64,000 nucleotides of DNA from Pseudomonas lundensis. Lineage in GTDB: Bacteria; Pseudomonadota; Gammaproteobacteria; Pseudomonadales; Pseudomonadaceae. Every line of letters starts with the position of its first letter. Within the stretch, counting starts at the first letter, position 1. Below, piece by piece: positions 43,611-52,784 of the stretch. Position numbers and translations under genes: made by a program. The notes under the pieces were generated by a model. The model was not told the DNA's origin and ran no database searches. It was given only the letters and a program-made list of their open reading frames with translations. The DNA is taken from positions 62,001 to 126,000 of the forward strand of contig NZ_NQKI01000003.1 in NCBI RefSeq assembly GCF_002269125.1, read 5' to 3'.

Positions 43611-44745
43611 TTTTGATCGCATGCTCTCCAGTGAGGATGTGATGCGTCGACGTGCCTCGCTGTTGCAGCGCTTGCACATTGACGGCCCGCTGCTGATTTT
43701 GCTGTTGACCCTGGCGGCCGGCAGTCTGTTTGTTCTGTACTCCGCCAGCGGCAAGAGCTGGGACCTGCTGAGCAAGCAGGCCACTTCGTTTGGTATCGGT
43801 CTGGTGTCCATGTTCATCATTGCCCAGCTTGAACCCCGCTTCATGGCGCGCTGGGTGCCGGTTGGCTACCTGATCGGCGTGTTGCTGCTGGTGGTGGTGG
43901 ACGTCATGGGCCACAACGCCATGGGCGCTACGCGCTGGATCAACATTCCGGGGGTGATCCGCTTCCAGCCTTCGGAGTTCATGAAGATCCTGATGCCAGC
44001 GACCATCGCCTGGTACCTCTCCAAGCGCACGCTGCCGCCCCAACTCAAACACGTGGCAATCAGCCTCATGCTGATTGGCGTGCCCTTTGCGCTGATTGTG
44101 CGTCAGCCCGACCTCGGCACTGCGCTGCTGGTACTGGCCGGCGGCGCGTTTGTACTGTTCATGGGCGGCCTGCGCTGGCGCTGGATTCTCAGCGTGCTGG
44201 CGGCCACGGTCCCGGTCGCTGTGGCCATGTGGTTTTTCGTGATGCACGACTACCAGAAGCAGCGCGTATTGACCTTCCTGGACCCTGAAAGCGATCCGCT
44301 GGGCACCGGCTGGAACATCATTCAATCCAAGGCCGCCATCGGCTCAGGCGGCGTGTTTGGCAAAGGCTGGTTGCTGGGCACCCAGTCGCACCTGGACTTC
44401 CTGCCCGAAAGCCACACCGACTTCATTATCGCGGTCATGGGCGAAGAGTTCGGCCTGGTGGGCATTTGTGCCTTGCTGCTGATTTACCTGTTGTTGATCG
44501 GTCGCGGCCTGGTGATTACGGCCCAGGCGCAGACGCTGTTCGGTAAATTGCTGGCGGGCAGCCTGACCATGACGTTTTTTGTTTATGTTTTCGTCAACAT
44601 CGGTATGGTCAGTGGCCTGTTGCCGGTGGTGGGCGTGCCATTGCCGTTCATTAGCTACGGCGGAACTTCGCTCGTGACGCTGCTGTCAGCGTTTGGGGTT
44701 TTGATGTCGATCCACACACATCGCAAGTGGATCGCGCAAGTTTGA
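43603..44745 (+). CDS. mrdB: Rod-shape glycosyltransferase RodA
   Basis: SEDS-family peptidoglycan polymerase, 380 aa, about ten membrane helices. Conserved segments: PSEFMKILMPATIAWYLSKR in part, QPDLGTALLVLAGG, the glycosyltransferase loop around WNIIQSKAAIGSGGVFGKGW in part with Asp in ESHTDFIIAVMGEEFG, and PLPFISYGGTSLV. The start ATG lies inside the end of mrdA; the longer frame start at 43468 would overlap PBP2 by 140 nt and is rejected. Confidence 0.96.
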   Translation: MSNFDRMLSSEDVMRRRASLLQRLHIDGPLLILLLTLAAGSLFVLYSASGKSWDLLSKQATSFGIGLVSMFIIAQLEPRFMARWVPVGYLIGVLLLVVVDVMGHNAMGATRWINIPGVIRFQPSEFMKILMPATIAWYLSKRTLPPQLKHVAISLMLIGVPFALIVRQPDLGTALLVLAGGAFVLFMGGLRWRWILSVLAATVPVAVAMWFFVMHDYQKQRVLTFLDPESDPLGTGWNIIQSKAAIGSGGVFGKGWLLGTQSHLDFLPESHTDFIIAVMGEEFGLVGICALLLIYLLLIGRGLVITAQAQTLFGKLLAGSLTMTFFVYVFVNIGMVSGLLPVVGVPLPFISYGGTSLVTLLSAFGVLMSIHTHRKWIAQV

Positions 44746-44762
44746 TTAAGGTGAAGAATTCA

Positions 44763-45773
44763 ATGCAAGTAATGCGTGGCTGGGCTGCTCGATACGCGTC
44801 CTGGGTAGGCCTGTTGGGTCTGTTCGGGGCGGCGCAAAGCGCAGTGGCCGGCGACTATGAAGGCTCGCCCCAAGTGGCTGAATTTGTCGGTGAGATGACC
44901 CGCGATTACGGGTTCGCCGGTGAACAGCTGATGGACGTATTCCGTGAGGCTCAGCGCAAGCAGAGCATCCTGGACGCCATTTCGCGCCCGGCCGAGCGCG
45001 TCAAGCAGTGGAAGGAATACCGCCCGATCTTCATTTCGGATGCCCGCGTGGCACGTGGTGTCGATTTTTGGCGTGAGCACGAAGCCGCGCTGGCCCGCGC
45101 CGAGCAGGAATATGGCGTACCGGCGCAAGTGATTGTGTCGATTATCGGCGTTGAAACCTTCTACGGCCGCAACACGGGCAGCTACCGGGTGATCGACGCG
45201 TTGTCGACGCTGGGCTTCGATTACCCGCCGCGTGCTGAGTTTTTCCGCAAAGAGCTGCGCGAATTTTTGCTGCTGGCCCGCGAGGAACAGGTTGATCCGC
45301 TGACCCTCAAAGGTTCGTACGCCGGAGCAATGGGTTTGCCGCAGTTTATGCCGAGCAGCTTCCGCGCCTATGCCGTGGACTTTGATAACGACGGCCACAT
45401 TAATATCTGGAGCAACCCGGACGACGCCATTGGCAGTGTGGCCAGCTACTTCAAGCGCCATGGTTGGGTCGCGGGGGAGCCGGTGGTGATTCGCGCCGAT
45501 GTCCAGGGTGATAGCGCAGACCAAGGCCTGACCCAGGGTATTGAGCCTGTGAAAACAGTCGGGGAGTTGCGAGCGCTGGGGTGGTCGAGTCATGATGCGC
45601 TGCGTGACGACATGCCGGTCACCGCTTTCCGTCTCGAAGGCGATAACGGCCCTGAATACTGGATGGGCCTGAAGAATTTTTATGCGATTACGCGTTACAA
45701 CCGTAGCGTGATGTACGCCATGGCAGTGCACCAACTGTCCGACCTGCTGGTTCAAGCACGGGGCAACAAGTAA
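44763..45773 (+). CDS. mltB: Membrane-bound lytic transglycosylase B
   Basis: 336 aa. Cleaves glycan strands to 1,6-anhydroMurNAc ends. A signal peptide ends at about residue 29 (SAVAG); there is no lipobox Cys, so this is a soluble SltB-like form. The catalytic Glu131 sits in SIIGVETFYGRNTG; GSYAGAMGLPQFMPSSF and VDFDNDGHINIW follow. ATG 44763 has an AAGGTGAAG site; an earlier frame start overlaps mrdB. Between RodA and RlpA it belongs to the elongation cluster. Confidence 0.93.
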   Translation: MQVMRGWAARYASWVGLLGLFGAAQSAVAGDYEGSPQVAEFVGEMTRDYGFAGEQLMDVFREAQRKQSILDAISRPAERVKQWKEYRPIFISDARVARGVDFWREHEAALARAEQEYGVPAQVIVSIIGVETFYGRNTGSYRVIDALSTLGFDYPPRAEFFRKELREFLLLAREEQVDPLTLKGSYAGAMGLPQFMPSSFRAYAVDFDNDGHINIWSNPDDAIGSVASYFKRHGWVAGEPVVIRADVQGDSADQGLTQGIEPVKTVGELRALGWSSHDALRDDMPVTAFRLEGDNGPEYWMGLKNFYAITRYNRSVMYAMAVHQLSDLLVQARGNK

Positions 45774-46771
45774 TGCCGTTTCTAGCGATCCGTACACCCT
45801 TGAAAGTCGCTGCCTGCGCCGCCGTCGCATTGCTGGTGGTGAGTTGTTCCAGCAGTCGCTCTACCGCGCCGCAGCAAAAGTCGGCCCCTGTGGTGCGCGC
45901 CACCCCCGGTCTGGATATCAACCGGGCGCACAAGGACGGCGCACCGTGGTGGGACGTAGACGTCTCGCGTATCCCGGACGCGACGCCAACCCTGCACACC
46001 GGACCGTACAAGGCCAACCCGTATACCGTGCTGGGTAAAACCTATTTCCCGATGCAAGAATCCAAGACATACGTGGCCTCGGGCACGGCGTCCTGGTACG
46101 GCACCAAGTTTCACGGTCAGAACACCGCCAATGGCGAGGTGTATGACCTGTACGGCATGAGCGCAGCGCACAAAACCTTGCCGCTGCCCAGCTACGTCAA
46201 AGTGACCAATCTGGACAACGGTAAAGCCGTGGTGCTGCGGGTTAATGACCGTGGCCCGTTCTATTCGGACCGTATCATCGACTTGTCCTACGCAGCGGCC
46301 AAAAAGCTCGGTTATGCCGAAACCGGAACGGCGCGCGTCAAGGTGGAAGGCATCGACCCGCAACAATGGTGGGCGCAGCGCGGTCGACCTGCGCCGTTGA
46401 TGCTCAATGAGCCGAAAATGGCCCAGAATGCGCCGGGCCCTACCATCGCCACCGGCAAGGTGGAGCAATGGACGCCGCCTGCGCAGCAGCACGCTACTGA
46501 TGTCGTGCCAGTGCCGCGTATGGCTGGCGGTCAGGGCACGTACTTGCAGGTCGGCGCCTTTGCCAACCCGGATGCTGCAGAGTTGCTTCGTTCCAAGCTC
46601 AGTGGCATGGTCAGTGCCCCCGTATTTATCAGCTCGATTGTGCGCAATCAGCAGACCTTGCACCGTGTGCGGCTGGGGCCGATTGCCTCGGCCGGCGAAG
46701 TACAGCAAGCGCAAAACAGCGTGAGACTGGCCAATCTGGGCCAGCCAAGCGTTGTGACATCGGATCAGTAA
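45773..46771 (+). CDS. rlpA: Septal-ring lytic transglycosylase RlpA
   Basis: 332-aa outer-membrane lipoprotein. Lipobox LVVSC gives a lipidated Cys at residue 25. The double-psi beta-barrel domain (about 95-190) has the catalytic region GTASWYGTKFHGQNTANGE in part and RVNDRGPF; the SPOR domain (about 255-330) binds denuded glycans at the septum. P. aeruginosa RlpA cleaves such glycans. The ATG shares one base with the mltB stop. Confidence 0.95.
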   Translation: MPFLAIRTPLKVAACAAVALLVVSCSSSRSTAPQQKSAPVVRATPGLDINRAHKDGAPWWDVDVSRIPDATPTLHTGPYKANPYTVLGKTYFPMQESKTYVASGTASWYGTKFHGQNTANGEVYDLYGMSAAHKTLPLPSYVKVTNLDNGKAVVLRVNDRGPFYSDRIIDLSYAAAKKLGYAETGTARVKVEGIDPQQWWAQRGRPAPLMLNEPKMAQNAPGPTIATGKVEQWTPPAQQHATDVVPVPRMAGGQGTYLQVGAFANPDAAELLRSKLSGMVSAPVFISSIVRNQQTLHRVRLGPIASAGEVQQAQNSVRLANLGQPSVVTSDQ

Positions 46772-46871
46772 CACTGATTAACGCGTTGGGCCCTGAAGGT
46801 TTGGGGCTCAAACGCAGTTGCAGCGACAAAGAACAAAAGCCCTGCGAGGGGGTGCCTGCAACTGAATACGC

Positions 46872-46895
46872 GACAGCCTCTATAACAGGGCTGTC
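46872..46895 (+). promoter_or_regulatory. Hairpin and possible -10 before dacA
   Basis: GACAGCC and GGCTGTC (7 bp) flank CTCTATAACAG in the 176-nt gap between rlpA and dacA; TATAAC at 46881-46886 could be a -10. Either a dacA promoter or an RNA hairpin; the -35 is not convincing. Confidence 0.35.
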
Positions 46896-46947
46896 AGAAC
46901 AGTTTTGCCCGCGAGGGTAAGTTTCCATCAACAATTTCGAGAGACGG

Positions 46948-48105
46948 ATGAACATCACCACCTTTGCCAAACGCCTGTGCCTGCTTGTCCCGCTGATCAT
47001 TACGCCTGCCGCCTGGGCAGCCGAAATGATGCCGTCGCCGCCACAGCTTGCCGCCAAATCCTACGTGCTGATGGATGCCAATAGTGGCAACGTGCTGGTT
47101 GAGAACAATGGCGACCAGCGCCTGCCCCCAGCCAGCCTGACCAAACTGATGACCGCGTACATTGCGACGCTGGAAATCCGTCGTGGCCAGATCGGTGAGA
47201 ACGACCCGGTCACCGTCAGCGAGAACGCCTGGCGCACCGGTGGTTCGCGCATGTTCATCAAGGTCGGCTCCCAAGTGTCGGTCAGCGATCTGCTGCACGG
47301 GATCATCATTCAGTCGGGTAACGACGCCAGTGTTGCATTGGCTGAACACATTGCCGGCAGTGAAGATGCGTTCGCGGACCTGATGAACAAGACCGCCGCC
47401 GAGCTGGGCATGACCAATAGCCACTTCATGAACCCGACCGGTCTGCCAAACCCTGAGCACTATTCGTCGGCGCATGACATGTCGCTGCTGGCCCGCGCGA
47501 TCATCCACGAAGACCCCACTCACTACGCGATCTACTCGCAGAAAGAGTTCTTCTGGAATGGCATCAAGCAGCCTAACCGCAACCTGTTGCTGTGGCGCGA
47601 CAAGACGGTTGACGGCCTGAAAACCGGTCACACCGACGAAGCGGGCTACTGCATGGTGTCTTCGGCAGTACGTGACGGCATGCGTTTGATTGCCGTGGTG
47701 TTTGGCACCAACAGCGAAGCGGCCCGTGCGGCCGAAACGCAAAAACTGCTGACCTACGGTTTCCGCTTCTTCGAAACCCAGACCTTCTATCAAAAAGGCA
47801 CCGAGCTGGCGCAAGCTCCCGTCTGGAAAGGCACCACCAGCCAGGTCAAAGCCGGTCTGGCCAACGACCTGACCCTGACCCTGCCTAAAGGCCAATTGAA
47901 AAAGCTGGCCGCGAGCATGACCATGAACCCGCAACTGATGGCGCCTATCGCCAAAGGTGACGTGATCGGTAAGGTTGAAGTCAAACTCGACGATAAAGTT
48001 GTTCACAGTGCGGACTTGATCGCACTTGAGCCGGTTGAGGAAGGTGGCATTTTCCGCCGCGTGTGGGATAGCATCCGTCTATTCTTCTACGGGTTGTTCA
48101 ACTGA
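46948..48105 (+). CDS. dacA: D-Ala-D-Ala carboxypeptidase (PBP5/6 type)
   Basis: 385 aa. Trims the terminal D-Ala from peptidoglycan pentapeptides. Signal peptide to residue 24 (AWA); catalytic SxxK at Ser63-Lys66 (PASLTKLM), SGN (QSGNDASVAL), KTG (GLKTGHTDEAGYC). A C-terminal beta domain and amphipathic helix (VWDSIRLFFYGLFN) anchor it to the inner membrane. P. aeruginosa calls this gene dacC. It has its own 176-nt upstream gap. Confidence 0.96.
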   Translation: MNITTFAKRLCLLVPLIITPAAWAAEMMPSPPQLAAKSYVLMDANSGNVLVENNGDQRLPPASLTKLMTAYIATLEIRRGQIGENDPVTVSENAWRTGGSRMFIKVGSQVSVSDLLHGIIIQSGNDASVALAEHIAGSEDAFADLMNKTAAELGMTNSHFMNPTGLPNPEHYSSAHDMSLLARAIIHEDPTHYAIYSQKEFFWNGIKQPNRNLLLWRDKTVDGLKTGHTDEAGYCMVSSAVRDGMRLIAVVFGTNSEAARAAETQKLLTYGFRFFETQTFYQKGTELAQAPVWKGTTSQVKAGLANDLTLTLPKGQLKKLAASMTMNPQLMAPIAKGDVIGKVEVKLDDKVVHSADLIALEPVEEGGIFRRVWDSIRLFFYGLFN

Positions 48106-48121
48106 TTGCACCCACCTGTGT

Positions 48122-48148
48122 GACCCTGCGCTTACCCGGCGCGGGGTC
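48122..48148 (+). promoter_or_regulatory. Intercistronic hairpin between dacA and ybeD
   Basis: GACCCTGCGC and GCGCGGGGTC pair (10 bp with one G-U) around 7 nt, 17 nt after the dacA stop. No T-run follows, so it may mark the dacA mRNA end or an attenuating stem. Confidence 0.45.
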
Positions 48149-48184
48149 ATGTCTGTAGTTCCGGGCTTACGAGGCCAATACGCC

Positions 48185-48460
48185 ATGAGCGATAACGAAG
48201 TAAAGGCGCCAAAGATCGAATTTCCTCAAACCGATTACCCGATTAAGGTGATCAGTGACACCGGTGTGGGCAACAAGGACAAAATCCTCGTGATCGTGAA
48301 AAAACACGCGACGATCAACGATGATCGTGTTGACGAGCGCCAGAGCACCAACGGCAAGTACACCACCATCCAGTTGCACATTGTGGCCACGGATCAAGAC
48401 CAGCTGTACAACATCAACAGCGAACTGCGGGCCACCGGCTTCGTTCACATGGTGTTGTGA
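48185..48460 (+). CDS. YbeD/DUF493 family protein
   Basis: 91 aa. It has the YbeD pattern [30 protein letters not shown] and [15 protein letters not shown], a ferredoxin-like ACT-type fold known from E. coli YbeD. It is always found next to lipB; a role in lipoate metabolism is suggested by position only. ATG 48185 is the family start. Its stop overlaps lipB. Confidence 0.92.
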   Translation: MSDNEVKAPKIEFPQTDYPIKVISDTGVGNKDKILVIVKKHATINDDRVDERQSTNGKYTTIQLHIVATDQDQLYNINSELRATGFVHMVL

Positions 48461-49113
48461 TGTCGCGGGCCCTGGGTTTTCGCGAGTTGTCGGTGCTGGA
48501 CTACGAGCCCACTTGGCTGGCGATGCAACGTTTTACCGACCAGCGCAAAGACCGGCCCGAGACGCAAGACGAAATCTGGCTGGTAGAGCATCCGCCAGTA
48601 TTTACCCAGGGGCAGGCCGGCAAGGCCGAGCACTTGCTGTTACCGGGTGATATTCCGGTGGTCAAATCGGATCGCGGCGGCCAGGTGACGTATCACGGGC
48701 CTGGCCAGTTGGTCGCTTACCTGATGCTGGACGTGCGGCGTCTGGGCTTTGGGGTCCGCGAACTGGTCAGCCGGATGGAGCGCTGCCTGATCGAGCTGCT
48801 CGCCAGTTATGGCGTCAGTGCCGAGGCCAAGCCCGATGCGCCGGGGGTTTATGTGAATGGCGCGAAAATCGCCTCATTGGGCTTGCGGATCCGCAATGGC
48901 TGCTCTTTCCATGGCCTGGCCCTGAATGTGGACATGGACCTGGAACCGTTTCGACGGATTAACCCCTGTGGATACGCGGGGCTGGCGATGACCCAGTTGC
49001 GTGACCATACAGGCCCGATTGAATTTGCCGAGGTGCGTGCCCGGCTGCGTGCGCAGCTCGTCAAACACCTCGACTATGCTGAGCAGACGACCCTGACGGG
49101 CGGAATCGATTGA
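48460..49113 (+). CDS. lipB: Octanoyltransferase LipB
   Basis: Moves octanoyl groups from acyl carrier protein to lipoyl domains. 217 aa. It has [19 protein letters not shown] in part, the conserved [20 protein letters not shown] region in part, [29 protein letters not shown] in part with the catalytic Lys, and [13 protein letters not shown] with the catalytic Cys. A GTG three bases earlier is possible; the ATG sharing a base with the ybeD stop matches the family start. Confidence 0.95.
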   Translation: MSRALGFRELSVLDYEPTWLAMQRFTDQRKDRPETQDEIWLVEHPPVFTQGQAGKAEHLLLPGDIPVVKSDRGGQVTYHGPGQLVAYLMLDVRRLGFGVRELVSRMERCLIELLASYGVSAEAKPDAPGVYVNGAKIASLGLRIRNGCSFHGLALNVDMDLEPFRRINPCGYAGLAMTQLRDHTGPIEFAEVRARLRAQLVKHLDYAEQTTLTGGID

Positions 49114-49114
49114 T

Positions 49115-50155
49115 ATGACTACTGCGCAAGACGCTGTTGAAACCCTGATCCCTACGCTGGACATCTCTGAACGTGCAGCCCGCGCCAGCGAGGCCCGTTC
49201 CAAGGTTGAGACCGGCGTCAAACTGCGCGGTGCCGAAAAGGTTGCGCGTATCCCGGTCAAAATCATTCCGACCACCGAGTTGCCGAAAAAGCCTGACTGG
49301 ATTCGTGTACGCATCCCGGTTTCGCCGGAAGTCGACCGTATCAAGCAACTGCTGCGCAAACACAAACTGCACAGCGTCTGCGAAGAAGCGTCCTGCCCGA
49401 ACCTGGGAGAGTGCTTCTCGGGCGGTACTGCCACCTTCATGATCATGGGCGATATCTGCACCCGTCGCTGTCCGTTCTGTGACGTGGGCCATGGTCGACC
49501 GAAGCCTCTGGACGTCAATGAGCCTGAAAGCCTGGCCATCGCCATTGCTGACCTGGGCTTGAAGTACGTGGTCATCACCTCGGTAGACCGTGACGACCTG
49601 CGTGACGGCGGCGCTCAGCATTTTGCTGATTGCATCCGCGAAATCCGCAAGCTGTCACCCAACGTCCTGCTTGAAACCCTGGTGCCCGATTACCGTGGCC
49701 GTATGGACGTAGCCCTGGACATCACGGCCGCCGAGCCGCCTGACGTGTTCAACCACAACCTCGAGACCGTACCGCGCTTGTACAAGGCTGCGCGTCCGGG
49801 CTCGGATTACCAGTGGTCGTTGACATTGCTGCAACGCTTCAAACAAATGATGCCGCATATCCCGACCAAATCCGGCCTGATGCTGGGCCTGGGCGAAACC
49901 GATGAAGAAGTCATCGAAGTGATGAAGCGCATGCGTGAGCACGATATCGACATGCTGACTCTTGGCCAGTATCTGCAACCGTCGCGCAGCCACTTGCCGG
50001 TTCAGCGTTTCGTGCACCCTGACACCTTTGCCTGGTTCGCTGAGGAAGGTTACAAAATGGGTTTCAAAAACGTTGCTTCCGGACCGCTGGTTCGTTCGTC
50101 GTACCACGCGGATGAGCAGGCCAAACTGGTCAAAAACATGCTGGTCAGTGAGTGA
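49115..50155 (+). CDS. lipA: Lipoyl synthase LipA
   Basis: Radical-SAM enzyme inserting two sulfurs into octanoyl groups. 346 aa. The auxiliary cluster cysteines are Cys89, Cys94 and Cys100 ([12 protein letters not shown]); the SAM cluster is Cys115, Cys119 and Cys122 (CTRRCPFC); the C-terminal RSSYHADE has the serine that ligates the auxiliary cluster. It starts 1 nt after the lipB stop, so the two act as one unit. Confidence 0.97.
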   Translation: MTTAQDAVETLIPTLDISERAARASEARSKVETGVKLRGAEKVARIPVKIIPTTELPKKPDWIRVRIPVSPEVDRIKQLLRKHKLHSVCEEASCPNLGECFSGGTATFMIMGDICTRRCPFCDVGHGRPKPLDVNEPESLAIAIADLGLKYVVITSVDRDDLRDGGAQHFADCIREIRKLSPNVLLETLVPDYRGRMDVALDITAAEPPDVFNHNLETVPRLYKAARPGSDYQWSLTLLQRFKQMMPHIPTKSGLMLGLGETDEEVIEVMKRMREHDIDMLTLGQYLQPSRSHLPVQRFVHPDTFAWFAEEGYKMGFKNVASGPLVRSSYHADEQAKLVKNMLVSE

Positions 50156-50159
50156 CTCC

Positions 50160-51113
50160 ATGAATAGCCGGTTCACCGCGCAGGTGTCTTACAAGGCTCA
50201 CTGCGCGGTGCCCGCGCTGCGTGCTGGCGGGGTGATCGGCCTGATCGCCCCGGCAGGCCCCGCCGAACTCGATCTTCACCTTGCCACCCAATGGATACAG
50301 GCACGCGGTTATCAACTGCGGGTCTTTCCGGGGGTATGGGAAAAAGACGGTTACCTGGCGGGCGCTGATACCACCCGACTGCAGGACCTGCACGACGCCT
50401 TTGCAGATGACAGCATTGACGCGATTTTATGCATGCGCGGCGGCTATGGCAGCCCGCGTTTACTCGATGGCATCGACTTCGAGTGCCTTAAGCGCCATCC
50501 CAAACCGTTTATCGGCTACAGCGACATTACGGCGCTGCACCTGGCAATCACCCGTTATGCAGGCTTCGTGACTTTTCACGGGCCGATGCTTAATGCCGAC
50601 TTGCTGGGCAATAAACAGGCGCCGACTGAAACCTCACTGCTGGACATGATCAGTGGCCGACAAGCCGCCGTTTTGACCCATCCCGCCGCCTTTGCGTTGA
50701 CCACCGTGGCGCCGGGTGTGGCCAGTGGGCGATTGCTGGGCGGCAACCTGGCCATGATCTGCGGCACGCTTGGCACCGCATTCGAGCTGGACGCAGACGG
50801 CATCATTTTGTTCATTGAAGACGTTAACGAACCGCTGTACCGGATTGATCGTTTGCTCACCCAGTTGCGGCTGGCAGGCAAGTTGGCACAGGTTCGGGGC
50901 GTATTGGTGGGGGATGTGGCCGGGGTGGACCCTCAGGCGTTGATGCGACTGATCGGGCAGGAACTGGGGCCTCTGGGTATCCCAGTACTCGCTGGATGGC
51001 GCAGCGGGCATTGCGACCCGAACCTGACCTTGCCAATGGGCGCGCACGTGCGTCTGGATGCAGATAAACAGCAGTTGGTGTTAGAGCAGGACGTCGTTTC
51101 CATCGCGCCGTGA
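50160..51113 (+). CDS. ldcA: LD-carboxypeptidase (LdcA, peptidase S66)
   Basis: 317 aa. Removes terminal D-Ala from recycled murein tetrapeptides in the cytoplasm. S66 motifs: IAPAGP near the start, MRGGYGSPRLLD, nucleophile Ser121 in GYSDIT, Glu in FIEDVNEPLYRIDR and His in SGHCDPN. It makes tripeptide for Mpl, encoded 20 kb away. The ATG lies 4 nt after lipA; the frame start at 49962 overlaps lipA and is rejected. Confidence 0.92.
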   Translation: MNSRFTAQVSYKAHCAVPALRAGGVIGLIAPAGPAELDLHLATQWIQARGYQLRVFPGVWEKDGYLAGADTTRLQDLHDAFADDSIDAILCMRGGYGSPRLLDGIDFECLKRHPKPFIGYSDITALHLAITRYAGFVTFHGPMLNADLLGNKQAPTETSLLDMISGRQAAVLTHPAAFALTTVAPGVASGRLLGGNLAMICGTLGTAFELDADGIILFIEDVNEPLYRIDRLLTQLRLAGKLAQVRGVLVGDVAGVDPQALMRLIGQELGPLGIPVLAGWRSGHCDPNLTLPMGAHVRLDADKQQLVLEQDVVSIAP

Positions 51114-51134
51114 CCCTCTCCCTGGGGGAGAGGG
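51114..51134. terminator. Hairpin between convergent ldcA and sltB
   Basis: CCCTCTCCC, loop TGG, GGGAGAGGG: a perfect 9-bp stem starting right at the ldcA stop, in the 37-nt gap between convergent genes. No T-run on either side, so it is a 3' stem rather than a classical terminator. Confidence 0.6.
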
Positions 51135-51150
51135 CCGGCCTGAAAGCCGC

Positions 51151-52455
51151 TTATTGTTGGCGCAAACTCTCCAGCAACTTGTGCGAAGGGTAGCCATCAG
51201 CGGGCCAGCCCAGCGCTTGTTGCGCGCTGCGAATCGCCTTGCGGGTATTTGCTCCGATAATGCCGTCAGCCTTGCCTGCGTCGTAATTGCGGTTGCTCAG
51301 TAACGTTTGCAGCTCGACGCGTTCGCTGCGGCTGAGTGGGCGCTCATCTTTAGGCCAATCACCTTTGATGACGCCACCGCCATTAAAGCGCTCAGACAGC
51401 AGGCCCACAGCCAGCGCATAAGATGAAGAGTTGTTGTAGCGCAGGATGGCACGGAAGTTATCCAGCACTAAAAATGCCGGTCCCCTGTACCCGGCGGGCA
51501 GCAACAAAGTGGCGCTCAGTTGTTCTGAGCCGCTTGCAGTCACAGGCACCTGAACCCCAAGCACCTGCCATTCGCTGACACTTTTACGCACCGTGCCGTC
51601 CGCCAATGCGTAGTCAAACCCGCTCGGCAGGTCGACTTCAAACCCCCAAGGCTGGCCTTGTTTCCAGCCGGAGCTTTGCAGGTAGTGGGCCGTGGAGGCC
51701 AGCGCGTCTGCCGAACTGTTCCAGATATCCCGACGACCATCGCCGTCGAAATCCACCGCATGGGTTTCATAGGTGGTGGGGATGAATTGGGTCTGGCCCA
51801 TAGCCCCGGCCCATGAGCCGAGCATTTTCTCGGGCGAGATATCGCCTTCTTGAATGATCTTCAGCGCAGCGATCAGTTGGCTTTGGGCGAACTCCGGGCG
51901 GCGACCTTCATACGCCAGTGTGGCCAGGGAGCGGATCACCGATTTGTTGCCTTGAAAGGTACCGAAGTTACTTTCCATGCCCCACACCGACACCAGTGCC
52001 TGACGATCAACACCGTAGCGCTGTTCGATACGGGTCAGCAGCTCGGCATTTTGCTCCAGCAATCGCTGGCCATTGCGCACGCGCAGCGGAGAAAGGGCGC
52101 CGTCGAGGTATTCCCACACCGGGCGGCTGAATTCGGGCTGGCTACGGTCAGCCTTGATGACACCCATGTCGGGGGTGATGTCTTTGAAGGCGTTATCGAA
52201 AACCAGCGGGTTGATCCCGGCCTTCAGGGCTTGCGCACGGAAGTTGGCTTGCCATTCGCTGAAGCTTTGGGCGGGCTGGATTTCAAGGTTGTCTGCAACT
52301 GGCGCGCTGGTAATCACCGCGGGCGCGGGAGGCGTCACAGGCAGGGGTTGAGCATCGGCTGCGGTGGGTTTCTCTGCGCAGGCGACTAAAAGGATGACGC
52401 TGGAAGCAGCAATCAGTTGGCGCATCGGCCAACGGCGTTTATGACTTAAGGGCAT
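51151..52455 (-). CDS. Lytic transglycosylase with peptidoglycan-binding domain
   Basis: 434 aa, MltB family (SltB3-like). A lipobox LLVAC near residue 26 indicates a lipoprotein. The catalytic Glu lies in VWGMESNFGTFQGN; then MLGSWAGAMGQTQFIPTTYE in part and VDFDGDGRRDIW. The last 60 residues are a PG_binding_1 repeat (DAGKADGIIGANTRKAIRSAQ). The start at 52455 (MPLSHKRRWP) follows relatives; an internal ATG at 52425 would also give a good lipoprotein signal. Confidence 0.9.
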   Translation of the reverse strand: MPLSHKRRWPMRQLIAASSVILLVACAEKPTAADAQPLPVTPPAPAVITSAPVADNLEIQPAQSFSEWQANFRAQALKAGINPLVFDNAFKDITPDMGVIKADRSQPEFSRPVWEYLDGALSPLRVRNGQRLLEQNAELLTRIEQRYGVDRQALVSVWGMESNFGTFQGNKSVIRSLATLAYEGRRPEFAQSQLIAALKIIQEGDISPEKMLGSWAGAMGQTQFIPTTYETHAVDFDGDGRRDIWNSSADALASTAHYLQSSGWKQGQPWGFEVDLPSGFDYALADGTVRKSVSEWQVLGVQVPVTASGSEQLSATLLLPAGYRGPAFLVLDNFRAILRYNNSSSYALAVGLLSERFNGGGVIKGDWPKDERPLSRSERVELQTLLSNRNYDAGKADGIIGANTRKAIRSAQQALGWPADGYPSHKLLESLRQQ

Positions 52456-52505
52456 GCGCAGGTCCAGGTAATGCGAATCAGATGCAGACCTTAACATTCC
52501 CGCCG

Positions 52506-52655
52506 TCAGGCAGCCAGAAAGTAAAAAGCCTCCCGGTCTCTCGACTGGAAGGCTTCGCGGCGGTAGCTGCCTTTGCCTTTGGCGGGGCGTTCCTGACGGC
52601 TGCGGAACAAGGGTTGGGCGACGATGGATTTGGCCTTGTTGGGGCGCTTGCTCAT
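52506..52655 (-). CDS. arfA: Alternative ribosome-rescue factor ArfA
   Basis: 49 aa. Rescues ribosomes stalled at mRNA ends by recruiting RF2, as backup to tmRNA. The core SIVAQPLFRSRQERPAKGKGSYRR, shown in part, matches ArfA, with the KGKGSYRR segment that enters the mRNA channel. ATG 52655 (MSKRPNKAK) is preferred over 52688. A terminator hairpin lies inside the gene (52523-52555), so most transcripts should lack a stop codon, the known way ArfA levels are set by tmRNA. Confidence 0.87.
   Translation of the reverse strand: MSKRPNKAKSIVAQPLFRSRQERPAKGKGSYRREAFQSRDREAFYFLAA
52523..52555 (-). terminator. Intrinsic terminator inside arfA
   Basis: On the minus strand AAGCCTTCC and GGGAGGCTT pair (9 bp, one G-U) around 12 nt and are followed by TTTTT. 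The T-run ends about 15 nt before the arfA stop codon, so transcripts ending here lack the stop. Confidence 0.8.
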
Positions 52656-52784
52656 GGCAATGATTCTCGCTGGGTTGAACAAGCGCAAATCATCGGCCAG
52701 ATTGTTTGATCTGTCCAGCGGGTGTTACGTGCGGGCGTTGACAGGCACCTGGGTGCTTTTACAGCGGCTACCTAGAGCAGCTGG

